Shown: positions 14,347 to 23,596, numbered from the stretch's first letter. The stretch: 64,000 nt of DNA from Streptomyces sp. MUM 2J (GCF_022414535.1 NZ_JADWYM010000021.1:1-64000), one strand, 5' to 3'. Numbers and translations: made by a program. Notes: generated by a model from the letters alone, not told the origin.

Positions 14347-16765
14347 GCAGCCGCACGGCGCCTCTCTTGTGCAGCGGGTCGTTGCCGTTGCCGCACTTGG
14401 GGGACTGGATGCACGACGGGCAGCCGGCGTCGCACTCGCAGGAGGCGATGGCCTCACGGGTGGCGGTCAGCCAGGCACGGGCGGTGTGGAAGGCGCGCTC
14501 GGCGAAGCCCGCGCCGCCGGGATGGCCGTCGTACACGAAGACGGTCGGCAGGAGCGTGTCGGGGTGCAGGGGGACGGAGACTCCGCCGATGTCCCGGCGG
14601 TCGCAGGTCGCGAACAGCGGCAGCATGCCGATGGAGGCGTGCTCGGCGGCGTGCAGGGCCCCGCCGAGGATCTCCGGGGGGATCCGGGCCTCGTCCAGTT
14701 GGTCCTCGGTGACCGTCCACCACACCGCGCGTGTACGGAGCGTGCGGGGAGGCAGGTCGAGCTTCGTCTCCCCCAGGACCTCGCCGGTGATCAGGCGCCG
14801 GCGGAGGAAGGAGACCACCTGGTTGGTGACCTCCACCGAGCCGTAGCACAGGCGGCCCTGGCCCCAGGGAACCCCGGTGTCCGTCTCCAGCACGGCAATG
14901 GACGTGGTGTCGCGGGCGACCGTGGAGTACGGCGGGGAAGCCTCCTCGACCAGGGCGACCGAGTCGTCCAGGTCCAGCGACCGCACCAGGTAGGTGCGGC
15001 CCTGGTGGAGGTGGACGGCGCCCTCGTGGACCGCGGTGTGGGCGGCGCCGTCGTCCACCGTGCCGAGCAGCCGTCCCGTGCCGGCCTCGACGATCTGCAC
15101 CGGCCGGCCGCCCTCACCGCGGATGTCGGTCAGGTCGGCGGCCCGCTCCCGGCGTGTCCAGTGCCAGGCCCTCGTCCGGCGGCGCAGCAGCTTCGCAGAC
15201 TCCAGCTGGGGCAGCAGTTCGGCACAGGCCGGACCGAACAGCGCCAGGTCGTCGTCGGTGAGCGGAACCTCCGCGGCGGCGGCGCACAGGTGCGGGGCGA
15301 GGACGTACGGGTTGTCGGGATCGAGGACGGTGGATTCCACCGGTTGGTCGAACAGGGCCTCGGGATGATGGACGAGGAAGGTGTCCAGGGGGTCGTCGCG
15401 GGCGATCAGGACGGCCAGCGCGCCCCGGCCGGAGCGCCCCGCGCGGCCCGCCTGCTGCCACAGGGAGGCCCGGGTGCCCGGGTAGCCGGCGATCAGGACG
15501 GCGTCCAGGCCGGACACGTCCACGCCGAGCTCCAGGGCGGTCGTCGCGGCGAGGCCCAGCAGTTCCCCGGAGTGCAGGGCGCGCTCCAGGGCGCGCCGCT
15601 CCTCGGGGAGGTAGCCGCCGCGGTAGGCCGCGACACGCCGGGCCAGCGAACGGTCGACCTCGGCGAGGCGCTCCTGCGCGATCACGGAGATCAACTCGGC
15701 GCCGCGCCGGGAGCGGACGAACGCGACGGTGCGCACGCCCTGTACCGCGAGATCGGTGAGCAGCTCGGCCGTCTCGGCGGTGGCGGTGCGGCGGACCGGT
15801 GCGCCCTTCTCCCCGTGGAGCTCGGTGAGCGGCGGCTCCCACAGGGCGAACACCAGCTCACCGCGGGGTGAGGCGTCGTCGGCCACCTCGACGACCGGGA
15901 GGCCGGTGAGACGGCGGGCGGCCACGGCGGGCTCGGCGGCGGTCGCGGAGGCCAGCAGGAAGACGGGGGAGGAGCCGTAGCGCGCGCACAGGCGGCGCAG
16001 GCGGCGCAGCACCTGGGCGACGTGGGAGCCGAAGACGCCGCGGTAGGTGTGGCACTCGTCCACGACGACGTACTTCAGCGCCTTCAGGAAGGAGGACCAG
16101 CGGGGGTGGGAGGGCAGGATCCCGCGGTGCAGCATGTCCGGGTTGGTCAGCACGTAGTTGCCGTACTGCCGGATCCACTCGCGTTCCTCGAACGGGGTGT
16201 CGCCGTCGTGCACGGCCGGTCGAACCGATGTGCCCAGTGGGCGTGAGAGCTCCTTCACCGACCGGCACTGGTCCGCCGCGAGGGCCTTGGTGGGGGCCAG
16301 GTACAGCGCGGTGGCGCCGCGGCCGTTGGGCGCCTCGGAGCCGTCCAGGAGGGTGGAGAGGACCGGGACGAGGTAGGCCAGGGACTTGCCGGAGGCGGTA
16401 CCGGTTGCGACGACCACCGACTCGCCGTCCAGGGCGTGCTCGGCCGCTTGTGCCTGGTGGGCCCAGGGGTGGTCGATGCCCGCCGACTGAACTGCGGCGA
16501 CGACTTCGGAGCGGATCCGGTCGGGCCAGACGGCATGCCGACCCGCCCTCGGGGGCAAGTGCTCCGTATGAGTGATGCGCGAAGCCCGGCTCGGCGCGGA
16601 GGCGAGCCGGTCCAGGACCGTGCCCGGCGAGGGGCCGGATGCGGGCTCGGTCCGGGGTCGATCGGGTCGCTGATTCTTGGCCATCGGCACCGAGTGTGTC
16701 ACCGACGTGACGGACAATGGAGTCAAGGCGTCGTGCACGCCCGCCGGTAAGTGATTGAATGCCAT
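14252..16765 (-). CDS. DEAD/H-box helicase of the MrfA/YprA type with C-terminal zinc site
   Basis: 837 residues from MAFNHLPAGVHDALTPL. An open frame extends to 17302 but is only the antisense of bldG. Walker A is ATGTASGKS (120-128), motif II is VVDECHTYRG, and a second RecA domain has TTALELGVDVSGLDAVL and QQAGRAGRSGRG. The C-terminus has the DUF1998-like cluster CECDAGCPSC followed by KCGNGND, four Cys for zinc. MrfA-type helicases unwind DNA 3'-5' and act in repair of crosslinks such as mitomycin damage. The gene diverges from bldG with about 80 bases between starts and converges on the Tad operon. Confidence 0.9.
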   Translation of the reverse strand: MAFNHLPAGVHDALTPLSVTSVTHSVPMAKNQRPDRPRTEPASGPSPGTVLDRLASAPSRASRITHTEHLPPRAGRHAVWPDRIRSEVVAAVQSAGIDHPWAHQAQAAEHALDGESVVVATGTASGKSLAYLVPVLSTLLDGSEAPNGRGATALYLAPTKALAADQCRSVKELSRPLGTSVRPAVHDGDTPFEEREWIRQYGNYVLTNPDMLHRGILPSHPRWSSFLKALKYVVVDECHTYRGVFGSHVAQVLRRLRRLCARYGSSPVFLLASATAAEPAVAARRLTGLPVVEVADDASPRGELVFALWEPPLTELHGEKGAPVRRTATAETAELLTDLAVQGVRTVAFVRSRRGAELISVIAQERLAEVDRSLARRVAAYRGGYLPEERRALERALHSGELLGLAATTALELGVDVSGLDAVLIAGYPGTRASLWQQAGRAGRSGRGALAVLIARDDPLDTFLVHHPEALFDQPVESTVLDPDNPYVLAPHLCAAAAEVPLTDDDLALFGPACAELLPQLESAKLLRRRTRAWHWTRRERAADLTDIRGEGGRPVQIVEAGTGRLLGTVDDGAAHTAVHEGAVHLHQGRTYLVRSLDLDDSVALVEEASPPYSTVARDTTSIAVLETDTGVPWGQGRLCYGSVEVTNQVVSFLRRRLITGEVLGETKLDLPPRTLRTRAVWWTVTEDQLDEARIPPEILGGALHAAEHASIGMLPLFATCDRRDIGGVSVPLHPDTLLPTVFVYDGHPGGAGFAERAFHTARAWLTATREAIASCECDAGCPSCIQSPKCGNGNDPLHKRGAVRLLTVLLRDAPAPGEPDPATAEPATDPPGPPGP

Positions 16766-16846
16766 CGCGGCTGGCGAACCGTCATCGGGGCAGCAAGCCG
16801 ATAGTCCCGAGGGACGACCGCTCGATAGCAAGGTGCTGGAGGATCC

Positions 16847-17188
16847 GTGGACCTGTCCCTGTCGACCCGTACCGTCGGCGATCGTACGGTCGTCGAGGTC
16901 GGTGGCGAAATCGACGTATATACCGCGCCCAAACTGCGCGAGCAGCTGGTCGAGCTGGTGAACGACGGGAATTTCCACCTCGTCGTCGACATGGAGGGCG
17001 TGGACTTCCTCGACTCCACCGGGCTCGGCGTGCTGGTCGGCGGTCTGAAGCGTGTACGAGCCCATGAGGGCTCCCTGCGCCTGGTCTGCAACCAGGAGCG
17101 CATTCTGAAGATCTTCCGCATCACCGGTCTGACCAAGGTGTTCCCGATTCACACCTCGGTCGACGAGGCGGTGGCGGCCACCGACTGA
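16847..17188 (+). CDS. bldG: Anti-sigma factor antagonist BldG
   Basis: 113 residues, a single STAS domain nearly identical to the BldG sequence I remember. The conserved phosphorylation site is Ser57 in DFLDSTGLGVLVGG. BldG in its unphosphorylated form releases sigma factors from anti-sigma kinases and is required for aerial mycelium and antibiotic production. The GTG start has a GGAGG site 6 bases upstream. An anti-sigma ATPase gene follows after 106 bases and is co-transcribed in S. coelicolor. GATAGT and GATAGC boxes in the 80-base upstream region are possible -10 elements. Confidence 0.95.
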   Translation: MDLSLSTRTVGDRTVVEVGGEIDVYTAPKLREQLVELVNDGNFHLVVDMEGVDFLDSTGLGVLVGGLKRVRAHEGSLRLVCNQERILKIFRITGLTKVFPIHTSVDEAVAATD

Positions 17189-17294
17189 CGACCGGTCCCG
17201 GGCCCCGGCCCGGGACGGCTGGACGACCCCGACGGGGACCGGGCTGTACGCGGCCCGGCCCCCCGACAGCACGCCCGAGTTCCGAGGGGGATGC

Positions 17295-17729
17295 ATGGCC
17301 ACCGTTGAACTCCGATTCAGCGCGCTGCCCGAGCACGTCAGGACCGCCCGTTTGGTGGCGGCAGCGGTGGCGCGCAGGGCCGGGGTGGAGGAGGCCGTCC
17401 TCGACGAGGTCCGCCTCGCTGTCGGTGAGGCGTGTACCCGTGCCGTCGGGCTGCATCAGCTCAGCGGCGTCACGGAGCCGGTGAAGGTGGTGCTGATCGA
17501 GGAGGAGAAGCAGTTCTCCATCGAGGTCGGCGACCGGGCGCCGCACCAGGTGCCCGGAGAGCCTTCGGACGCCGGCGACGGCTCCGACGCCGAACCCGAG
17601 GAGGACGAGATGGGCCTGGCCGTCATCAGCGGGCTCGTCGACGACGTCGAGGTCTCCACCGGTGAGCACGGCGGGCTGATCCGCATGACCTGGCCCACCA
17701 CGCCACCACCGGCGGCGGCGCTCGCCTGA
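17295..17729 (+). CDS. Anti-sigma factor, RsbW/SpoIIAB-like kinase (bldG partner)
   Basis: 144 residues with the HATPase_c_2 fold: an N-box in LDEVRLAVGEACTRAV and a G-box EDEMGLAVISGLVDDV. Such proteins bind a sigma factor and phosphorylate the STAS antagonist, here presumably BldG Ser57. An acidic insert (about residues 85-105, rich in Asp, Glu and Gly) precedes the G-box. The ATG follows GAGGGGG. It is the second gene of the bldG unit and is closed by a perfect hairpin. Which sigma factor it controls cannot be seen. Confidence 0.9.
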   Translation: MATVELRFSALPEHVRTARLVAAAVARRAGVEEAVLDEVRLAVGEACTRAVGLHQLSGVTEPVKVVLIEEEKQFSIEVGDRAPHQVPGEPSDAGDGSDAEPEEDEMGLAVISGLVDDVEVSTGEHGGLIRMTWPTTPPPAAALA

Positions 17730-17751
17730 CCGCCGCCACCGTCTGTGGTAC

Positions 17752-17780
17752 CCGAAGGGCCCCCTCGTGGGGCCCTTCGG
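17752..17780 (+). terminator. Perfect 12-bp terminator of the bldG unit
   Basis: CCGAAGGGCCCC (17752-17763) and 17769-17780 are exact complements around loop CTCGT, 23 bases past the stop codon. Confidence 0.9.
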
Positions 17781-17783
17781 CAT

Positions 17784-17812
17784 GTGCGGATGTCAGTGTC
17801 CGCACCTAGAGT
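17784..17812 (+). promoter_or_regulatory. Possible distal hppA promoter with inverted repeat
   Basis: TAGAGT (17807-17812) matches the actinobacterial -10 consensus. Directly upstream, GTGCGGA (17784-17790) and TCCGCAC (17799-17805) form a 7-bp inverted repeat. A start near 17819 would give hppA a leader of about 250 bases. No clear -35 box. Confidence 0.35.
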
Positions 17813-17878
17813 GGTGATCGGTGCACCACCTGTGAAGAACGTCGCCCGTCAACCGGATGCCGTCACCGAGCCGTCATG

Positions 17879-17920
17879 GCCGCGATGCATTTCGTGAATT
17901 CCTTCACGATCAATCGCGGC
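17879..17920 (+). promoter_or_regulatory. Nested 42-base palindrome upstream of hppA
   Basis: Outer arms GCCGCGAT (17879-17886) and ATCGCGGC (17913-17920) enclose inner arms TCGTGAA (17892-17898) and TTCACGA (17903-17909) with loop TTCC. It is either a leader hairpin or a double operator. No gene ends here on the plus strand, so it is not an ordinary terminator. Confidence 0.6.
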
Positions 17921-17994
17921 GTCGGATCATCTCCCTGTCCCTCCACAACGCTTCCAGGGCATTACTGTACGTCGCGGCGAATTCTGTTTACCGC

Positions 17995-18027
17995 GCCCTG
18001 TTTTGATCAGGGCCGGGTACCTACAAT
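17995..18027 (+). promoter_or_regulatory. Proximal hppA promoter with inverted repeat
   Basis: TACAAT (18022-18027) is a near-consensus -10 box, 43 bases before the hppA start. GCCCTG (17995-18000) and CAGGGC (18008-18013) form a 6-bp inverted repeat between the -35 and -10 zones, a position expected for an operator. The -35 region is weak. Confidence 0.5.
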
Positions 18028-18070
18028 CCCGTCCACATCTTGAGCTCAGCCCAAGCGTCAAGGAGGACGA

Positions 18071-20476
18071 ATGGCGGGGCTTTCCACCTCAGAACAGTTG
18101 GGTCATCCCACAGCCCTCGCAGCCGCTGTGCTGACCGACGACAACCGGGTGCTGGTGTCGGTGATCGCGGTCGTCGCGCTGGCCGCGCTCGTGGTCGCGG
18201 GCGTGCTGGTACGGCAGGTGCTGGCGGCGGGCGAGGGCACCGACACCATGAAGAGGATCGCGGCAGCCGTCCAGGAGGGCGCCAACGCCTACCTGGCCCG
18301 GCAGCTGCGCACGCTCGGCGTATTCGCCGTCGTCGTGTTCTTCCTGCTCATGCTGCTGCCCGCGGACGACTGGAATCAGCGCGCTGGCCGATCGGTGTTC
18401 TTCCTGATCGGCGCGGCATTCTCGGCGGCCACCGGCTATATCGGTATGCGGCTCGCCGTGCGCAGTAATGTGCGGGTCGCCGCGGCGGCGCGGGAGGCGA
18501 CTCCGGCAGAGGGTGAGCCGGAAAAGGATCTCACCGCGGTCTCGCACAAAGCCATGAAGATCGCTTTCCGTACGGGCGGTGTCGTCGGCATGTTCACGGT
18601 GGGGCTCGGCCTGCTGGGCGCCTCCTGCGTGGTGCTGGTGTACGCGGCCGACGCGCCGAAGGTCCTGGAAGGGTTCGGTCTCGGCGCGGCCCTCATCGCG
18701 ATGTTCATGAGGGTGGGCGGAGGCATCTTCACCAAGGCCGCCGACGTCGGAGCCGACCTGGTCGGCAAGGTCGAGCAGGGCATCCCGGAGGACGACCCGC
18801 GCAATGCCGCGACCATCGCCGACAACGTGGGGGACAACGTCGGCGACTGCGCCGGCATGGCCGCCGACCTCTTCGAGTCGTACGCGGTGACCCTGGTCGC
18901 CGCGCTGATCCTCGGCAAGGCGGCGTTCGGCGACGCGGGGCTGGCCTTTCCGCTGCTGGTGCCCGCGATCGGTGTGATCACCGCGATGATCGGCATCTTC
19001 GCGGTCGCCCCGCGGCGTGCCGACCGCAGCGGCATGACGGCGATCAACCGCGGCTTCTTCGTCTCCGCGGTCATCTCGCTCGCCCTGGTCGCGGTGGCCG
19101 TCTTCACCTATCTGCCCTCCTCGTACGCCGACCTCGACGGCGTCACCGACGCGGCGATCAGCGCCAAGGGCGGTGACCCGCGGGTCCTCGCCATCGTGGC
19201 GGTGGCCATCGGCATCCTGCTGGCCGCCGTCATCCAGCAACTCACCGGCTACTTCACGGAGACCAACCGGCGCCCGGTGCGGGACATTGGCAAGACGTCC
19301 CTCACCGGGCCCGCGACGGTCGTGCTGGCCGGTATCTCCGTGGGGCTCGAATCGGCCGTCTACACCGCGCTGCTGATCGGCCTGAGCGTGTACGGGGCGT
19401 TCCTGCTCGGCGGCACGTCGATCATGCTGGCGCTGTTCGCGGTGGCTCTGGCCGGCACCGGCCTGCTCACCACGGTCGGTGTGATCGTCGCCATGGACAC
19501 CTTCGGCCCGGTCTCCGACAACGCTCAGGGCATCGCCGAGATGTCCGGGGACGTCGAGGGCGCGGGCGCGCAGGTGCTCACCAACCTGGACGCCGTCGGG
19601 AACACCACCAAGGCCATCACCAAGGGCATCGCCATCGCCACCGCCGTCCTGGCGGCGTCGGCGCTCTTCGGGTCGTACCGGGACGCCATCACCACCGGTG
19701 CGCGGGACGTCGGCGAGAAGCTCTCCGGAGAGGGCGCGCCGATGACCCTGATGATGGACATCTCGCAGCCCAACAACCTGGTCGGCCTGATCGCGGGCGC
19801 CGCGGTCGTCTTCCTCTTCTCCGGACTCGCCATCAACGCCGTGTCGCGGTCGGCCGGTTCCGTGGTGTTCGAGGTGCGGCGGCAGTTCCGTGAGAAGCCC
19901 GGGATCATGGACTACAGCGAGACCCCGGAGTACGGCAAGGTCGTCGACATCTGCACCAAGGACGCCCTGCGCGAACTGGCCACCCCCGGTCTGCTCGCCG
20001 TCATGGCGCCGATCTTCATCGGGTTCACGCTCGGTGTCGGCGCACTCGGTTCCTATCTGGCGGGCGCCATCGGCACGGGCACGCTGATGGCGGTGTTCCT
20101 CGCCAACTCCGGAGGAGCCTGGGACAACGCCAAGAAACTGGTCGAGGACGGGCACCACGGGGGCAAGGGCAGCGAGGCGCATGCGGCCACGGTGATCGGC
20201 GACACGGTCGGCGACCCCTTCAAGGACACCGCCGGTCCGGCCATCAACCCGCTGCTGAAGGTCATGAACCTGGTGTCGCTGCTGATCGCCCCGGCGGTGA
20301 TCAAGTTCTCCTACGGTGTGGACAAGAGCGTCGGCATCCGGATCGTGATCGCGGTCCTCGCCTTCGTGGTGATCGCCGGCGCGGTGTACGTCTCCAAGCG
20401 GCGCGGTATCGCGGTCGGCGACGAGAACGACACCGGCCGGTCGTCCAAGCCGGCCGATCCCGCGGTGGTTTCGTAG
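18071..20476 (+). CDS. hppA: Membrane H+-translocating pyrophosphatase, K+-independent type
   Basis: 801 residues, about 16 hydrophobic segments. The pyrophosphate site is complete: DVGADLVGKVEQGIPEDDPRN and NVGDNVGDCAGMAADLFESY (about residues 225-265), and the C-terminal DTVGDPFKDTAGPAINPLLK. The motif GNTTKAITKG has Lys where K+-dependent enzymes have Ala, pointing to the K+-insensitive proton pump. It couples hydrolysis of pyrophosphate from biosynthesis to proton export, saving energy. The ATG follows AAGGAGGA. The gene is monocistronic, with an elaborate upstream region and a hairpin after the stop. Two ORFs of similar length on the complement are shadows. Confidence 0.97.
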   Translation: MAGLSTSEQLGHPTALAAAVLTDDNRVLVSVIAVVALAALVVAGVLVRQVLAAGEGTDTMKRIAAAVQEGANAYLARQLRTLGVFAVVVFFLLMLLPADDWNQRAGRSVFFLIGAAFSAATGYIGMRLAVRSNVRVAAAAREATPAEGEPEKDLTAVSHKAMKIAFRTGGVVGMFTVGLGLLGASCVVLVYAADAPKVLEGFGLGAALIAMFMRVGGGIFTKAADVGADLVGKVEQGIPEDDPRNAATIADNVGDNVGDCAGMAADLFESYAVTLVAALILGKAAFGDAGLAFPLLVPAIGVITAMIGIFAVAPRRADRSGMTAINRGFFVSAVISLALVAVAVFTYLPSSYADLDGVTDAAISAKGGDPRVLAIVAVAIGILLAAVIQQLTGYFTETNRRPVRDIGKTSLTGPATVVLAGISVGLESAVYTALLIGLSVYGAFLLGGTSIMLALFAVALAGTGLLTTVGVIVAMDTFGPVSDNAQGIAEMSGDVEGAGAQVLTNLDAVGNTTKAITKGIAIATAVLAASALFGSYRDAITTGARDVGEKLSGEGAPMTLMMDISQPNNLVGLIAGAAVVFLFSGLAINAVSRSAGSVVFEVRRQFREKPGIMDYSETPEYGKVVDICTKDALRELATPGLLAVMAPIFIGFTLGVGALGSYLAGAIGTGTLMAVFLANSGGAWDNAKKLVEDGHHGGKGSEAHAATVIGDTVGDPFKDTAGPAINPLLKVMNLVSLLIAPAVIKFSYGVDKSVGIRIVIAVLAFVVIAGAVYVSKRRGIAVGDENDTGRSSKPADPAVVS

Positions 20477-20506
20477 CGGCCGCGGGCCGGGACCGGCCAA
20501 GGGGCG

Positions 20507-20537
20507 GGCGGGCGGCGCGCGTTGCGTGCCGCCCGCC
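20507..20537 (+). terminator. 10-bp hairpin terminator of hppA
   Basis: GGCGGGCGGC (20507-20516) pairs exactly with 20528-20537 around an 11-base loop, 31 bases after the stop codon. Confidence 0.75.
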
Positions 20538-20579
20538 GTGCGACGTGTGGGTCGCGTCTCTCCGTGAGCATTCTCTCAC

Positions 20580-20608
20580 TTGGTGTAAATAGTGCATATA
20601 TGGATATT
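20580..20608 (+). promoter_or_regulatory. Candidate promoter of the lipoprotein gene
   Basis: TTGGTG (20580-20585), 17 bases, then GATATT (20603-20608), in a distinctly AT-rich pocket of an otherwise GC-rich region, about 78 bases before the start codon. Confidence 0.4.
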
Positions 20609-20685
20609 CTTCCCTTCGTTTCTCGGGGGCCGCAGGGTCGGCGTGTATGTTCCGGGGCCGAGAGCCATGGGAAGGGACCGATCCG

Positions 20686-21267
20686 GTGAACAAGAAGCTC
20701 GCGGTCGCACTGTCCGGCGGTGCGGTACTCGCAGTGGCCCTGACGGGATGCAGCAGCGAGAAGGAGAACAAGGAACTCGACGCCTGGGCCGCGAAGGTCT
20801 GCGAGAGCGTGCCCGCGCAGCAGGCGAAGATCGAGGCGGCGTTCGACGCGCTCGGCAAGGCCGCCAAGGACGGCCCGCCGCAGGAGCTCCAGAAGACCGA
20901 CTCCCAGGCCTTCCAGGACCTCTCCGACGGCTTCAAGGCCCGGGCTGCCACCATCGGCAGCGCGGGGGCGCCGCCCGGCGTCGACGACGGCGAGCGCAAG
21001 CAGCAGGACGCCGTCAGGAAACTCACGGTCCTGTCCGCGTCCTACGCCGACCTGAAGAAGCAGGTCGACGCCCTCGACACCAAGGACCAGGGCAAGTTCG
21101 CCGCCGGGCTGGACGACGTCTCGGAGCGGATGAAGGAGGTGTCCGTGCAGTACAAGGGCGCGGTCACCGCCCTGCAGACGCTGGAGGAGGGCGACGTCAA
21201 GCAGGCCGTGGCCAAGCAGCCGGGCTGCAAGAAGGCCACCGCGCCCACGCCGGCGTCCAGCACCTGA
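20686..21267 (+). CDS. Small secreted lipoprotein, helical
   Basis: 193 residues from GTG 20686 (VNKKLAVALSGGAVLAVALTGC). A GGAAGGGA site lies upstream; the earlier in-frame ATG at 20647 would bury the signal peptide. The lipobox ALTGC predicts lipidation at Cys22. The mature part is charged and mostly helical, with heptad-like stretches and two further Cys residues (VCESVP, QPGCKK) that could form a disulfide. No family function is recognisable. The next gene begins 28 bases after the stop but seems to have its own promoter. Confidence 0.75.
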   Translation: MNKKLAVALSGGAVLAVALTGCSSEKENKELDAWAAKVCESVPAQQAKIEAAFDALGKAAKDGPPQELQKTDSQAFQDLSDGFKARAATIGSAGAPPGVDDGERKQQDAVRKLTVLSASYADLKKQVDALDTKDQGKFAAGLDDVSERMKEVSVQYKGAVTALQTLEEGDVKQAVAKQPGCKKATAPTPASST

Positions 21268-21295
21268 GCCGTCCGCCGCGGGCCACAATGGGTGC

Positions 21296-22822
21296 GTGAG
21301 TAACGCCACCTCGTCCCCCCTGCCCTCCACCGACCGCGCCGATGTGGCCGCGCAGCTGAGGGACGCCCTGCTCGGGGCGTCCTTCACCGCCGACGGCCTG
21401 CTCGACCTGCTCGGCGCCCCCGCGTACGCGGCACTGGCCCGCAGCGAGACCGTGCCCGCGCTGCGGGCGACCCGCGGGGACACCCCGCTGGAGACCGTCG
21501 TACGGCTCTTCCTGTTGCAGCAGCCCGTGCCGCACGAGCGCGCGGCGGGCGTGCTGCCCGTCGACGCCTGCCTGGAGGCCGGCTGGCTGGTGCGCACCGG
21601 CGCGGAGTCCCACGGCGACGTCGCCGCGACCGTGGACGTACGGCCGTACGGCGGACCCGGCGGCGAGGACTGGTTCATCGTGTCCGACCTGGGGTGCGCG
21701 GTGGGCGGGGCCGGCGGCATCGGACGCCGCGCCGAGGGTGTCGTCCTGGGCGTCGGCGGCGCGTCGACCACGCTGGCCGGCATCACCGTCCGCACGCCCG
21801 TCGCCTCCGCTCTCGATGTCGGCACCGGCTCCGGGATCCAGGCGCTGCACGCCTCCCGGCACGCCACGCGCGTGACCGCCACCGACCTCAACCCGCGTGC
21901 CCTGCACATCACCGCGCTCACGCTGGCCCTGTCCGGTGCCCCGGCCGCCGATCTGCGGGAGGGCTCCCTGTTCGAGCCGATCCGGGAGGACGAGACCTTC
22001 GACCTGATCGTGTCCAACCCGCCGTTCGTGATCTCGCCCCGTGCCCGGTTGACCTACCGGGACGGCGGGATGGGCGGGGACGATCTGTGCCGCTCGCTCG
22101 TTCAGGAATCGGGGGCGCGGCTGAACGAGGGCGGGTTCGCGCAGTTCCTCGCCAACTGGCAGCACGTGGAGGGGGAGGACTGGCAGGACAGGCTCAGGTC
22201 GTGGGTGCCGCGGGGATGCGACGCGTGGATCGTCCAGCGCGAGGTGCAGGACGTCACGCAGTACGCCGAGCTGTGGCTCAGGGACGTCGGTGACCACCGC
22301 GGGGACCCGGCGGAGTACCAGGCGCGCTACGACGCCTGGCTGGAGGAGTTCGAGGCCCGCAAGGTCAAGGCGGTCGGCTTCGGCTGGATCACCCTGCGCA
22401 GGACCGGGGCCGCCGAGCCGTCGGTGACGGTCGAGGAATGGCCGCATCCGGTCGAGCAGCCGCTCGGCGACACCATCCGCGCGCACTTCGAGCGGCTGGA
22501 TCATCTGCGCTCGCACGACGACGCGGCCCTGCTCGCCGGCCACTTCAGGCTCGCCGCCGAGGTCGTCCAGGAGCAGGTCGGGCTGCCCGGCGCCGAGGAC
22601 CCGGAGCACGTCGTGCTGCGCCAGCACCGTGGCATGCGGCGGGCCACCAAGGTCGACACCGTGGGCGCGGGCTTCGCCGGCGTCTGTGACGGCACCCTCA
22701 GCGCCGGACGCATCCTGGACGCCATCGCCCAGCTGATGGGCGAGGACCCGGTCCTCCTGCGCGACCGCACGCCTGCGCAGATCCGGCTCCTGGTGGAGCA
22801 GGGCTTCCTGGAGCCGTCGTAG
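21296..22822 (+). CDS. SAM-dependent methyltransferase (RsmC/HemK-like NPPF motif)
   Basis: 508 residues from GTG 21296. An N-terminal helical region (about 1-150) precedes a Rossmann methyltransferase domain: motif I ALDVGTGSGIQALHAS, motif II TDLNPRALHIT, and the catalytic LIVSNPPFV. The NPPF signature marks methylation of an exocyclic or amide nitrogen, as in rRNA guanine N2 or release-factor glutamine methyltransferases. The C-terminal third (about 380-508) is a separate domain of unknown role. A CACAAT box ends 6 bases before the GTG with no Shine-Dalgarno, so the message is probably leaderless. Confidence 0.8.
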   Translation: MSNATSSPLPSTDRADVAAQLRDALLGASFTADGLLDLLGAPAYAALARSETVPALRATRGDTPLETVVRLFLLQQPVPHERAAGVLPVDACLEAGWLVRTGAESHGDVAATVDVRPYGGPGGEDWFIVSDLGCAVGGAGGIGRRAEGVVLGVGGASTTLAGITVRTPVASALDVGTGSGIQALHASRHATRVTATDLNPRALHITALTLALSGAPAADLREGSLFEPIREDETFDLIVSNPPFVISPRARLTYRDGGMGGDDLCRSLVQESGARLNEGGFAQFLANWQHVEGEDWQDRLRSWVPRGCDAWIVQREVQDVTQYAELWLRDVGDHRGDPAEYQARYDAWLEEFEARKVKAVGFGWITLRRTGAAEPSVTVEEWPHPVEQPLGDTIRAHFERLDHLRSHDDAALLAGHFRLAAEVVQEQVGLPGAEDPEHVVLRQHRGMRRATKVDTVGAGFAGVCDGTLSAGRILDAIAQLMGEDPVLLRDRTPAQIRLLVEQGFLEPS

Positions 22823-22873
22823 GAGACCCGGTGCGACGCCTCTGCGGGGCGTGTGCTCCGCCACACGGTCCGG

Positions 22874-22906
22874 CGGCCGGGCGCGCCGCGGGGTGCGCCC
22901 GGGCCG
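22874..22906 (+). terminator. Bulged 11-bp hairpin after the methyltransferase gene
   Basis: GGGCGC (22879-22884) pairs with 22895-22900 and CGGCC (22874-22878) with 22902-22906, with one bulged G. It lies 52 bases after the stop. The rest of the 22823-23141 gap shows no gene. Confidence 0.55.
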
Positions 22907-23141
22907 TGGATGGGCGGCGACGGGCGGACACGCGCGGTGATCCGATGAAAACAAGCCGTGTTCACGGCCGTGTTCCCCGCGGTGTCCCGCCTGTCCGGGA
23001 TCGTCGGGCCGGGGCCCTCGGGAGCCGGCCGGGACCGTGTCGGCCCGGCGTTCACCTCGGGTTCGCCGGGGTGACGCCCGTGCGTGTCAGTCTCCTCGGG
23101 CTGGGCGCGTAACGGACGGGACAAGAGGGGCGCGGGTTGCC

Positions 23142-23339
23142 ATGGAGAGCGGACCGGCGATCTTCGCCGGAGTGGTGTTCGGCCTGTTCGGAGTGGGTCT
23201 GCTCACCTGGACGGCGGTCCGGGTGCGGCATCGCGCGCCGGTGGCCCTCGGCGTGAGCCCGGTCGCATCGGCCGCGGTCGCCGGCCTCGTGTCGGCGGCG
23301 GCGCTGGCGCTCGGCGCCTGGTGCCTCACGCAGCTGTGA
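23142..23339 (+). CDS. Small two-helix membrane protein
   Basis: 65 residues, MESGPAIFAGVVFGLFGVGLLTW at the start and AAVAGLVSAAALALGAWCLTQL at the end, two hydrophobic helices joined by a short basic loop (VRVRHRAP). An AGAGGGG site lies about 11 bases upstream of the ATG. A longer frame opens at 23037 but has no site and an Arg-rich, non-coding-looking extension. Function unknown. It sits between the methyltransferase and topA, as a small membrane gene also does in S. coelicolor as I recall. Confidence 0.65.
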   Translation: MESGPAIFAGVVFGLFGVGLLTWTAVRVRHRAPVALGVSPVASAAVAGLVSAAALALGAWCLTQL

Positions 23340-23596
23340 GCATCGTCGCGGACGCGGTGGGCGGACCACCCCGGGCGGTATGTGAGAGGTCACGCTCCGG
23401 AACGCCCGAAAAGTCTGCTGAGCATTCCGGGCGGCAGGAATAGTGGTAGTCGGGTTACCGTTCGAGTGGCCGTTGCGGGCTTTCCCCGTTTGACACGGGG
23501 GCGGGATGTACCGTCACACTCCGCAGCGTCAGCATCGTCCGACCCCGGGACCAGGGCCTGGGGAGGCCCCAGCGTCGACCGGAGAGAAGAGCGAAG

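Noticed and set aside
16766..17302. Extension of the helicase to 1016 residues
   Set aside because: The added part is exactly antisense to bldG and part of the anti-sigma gene, both secure.
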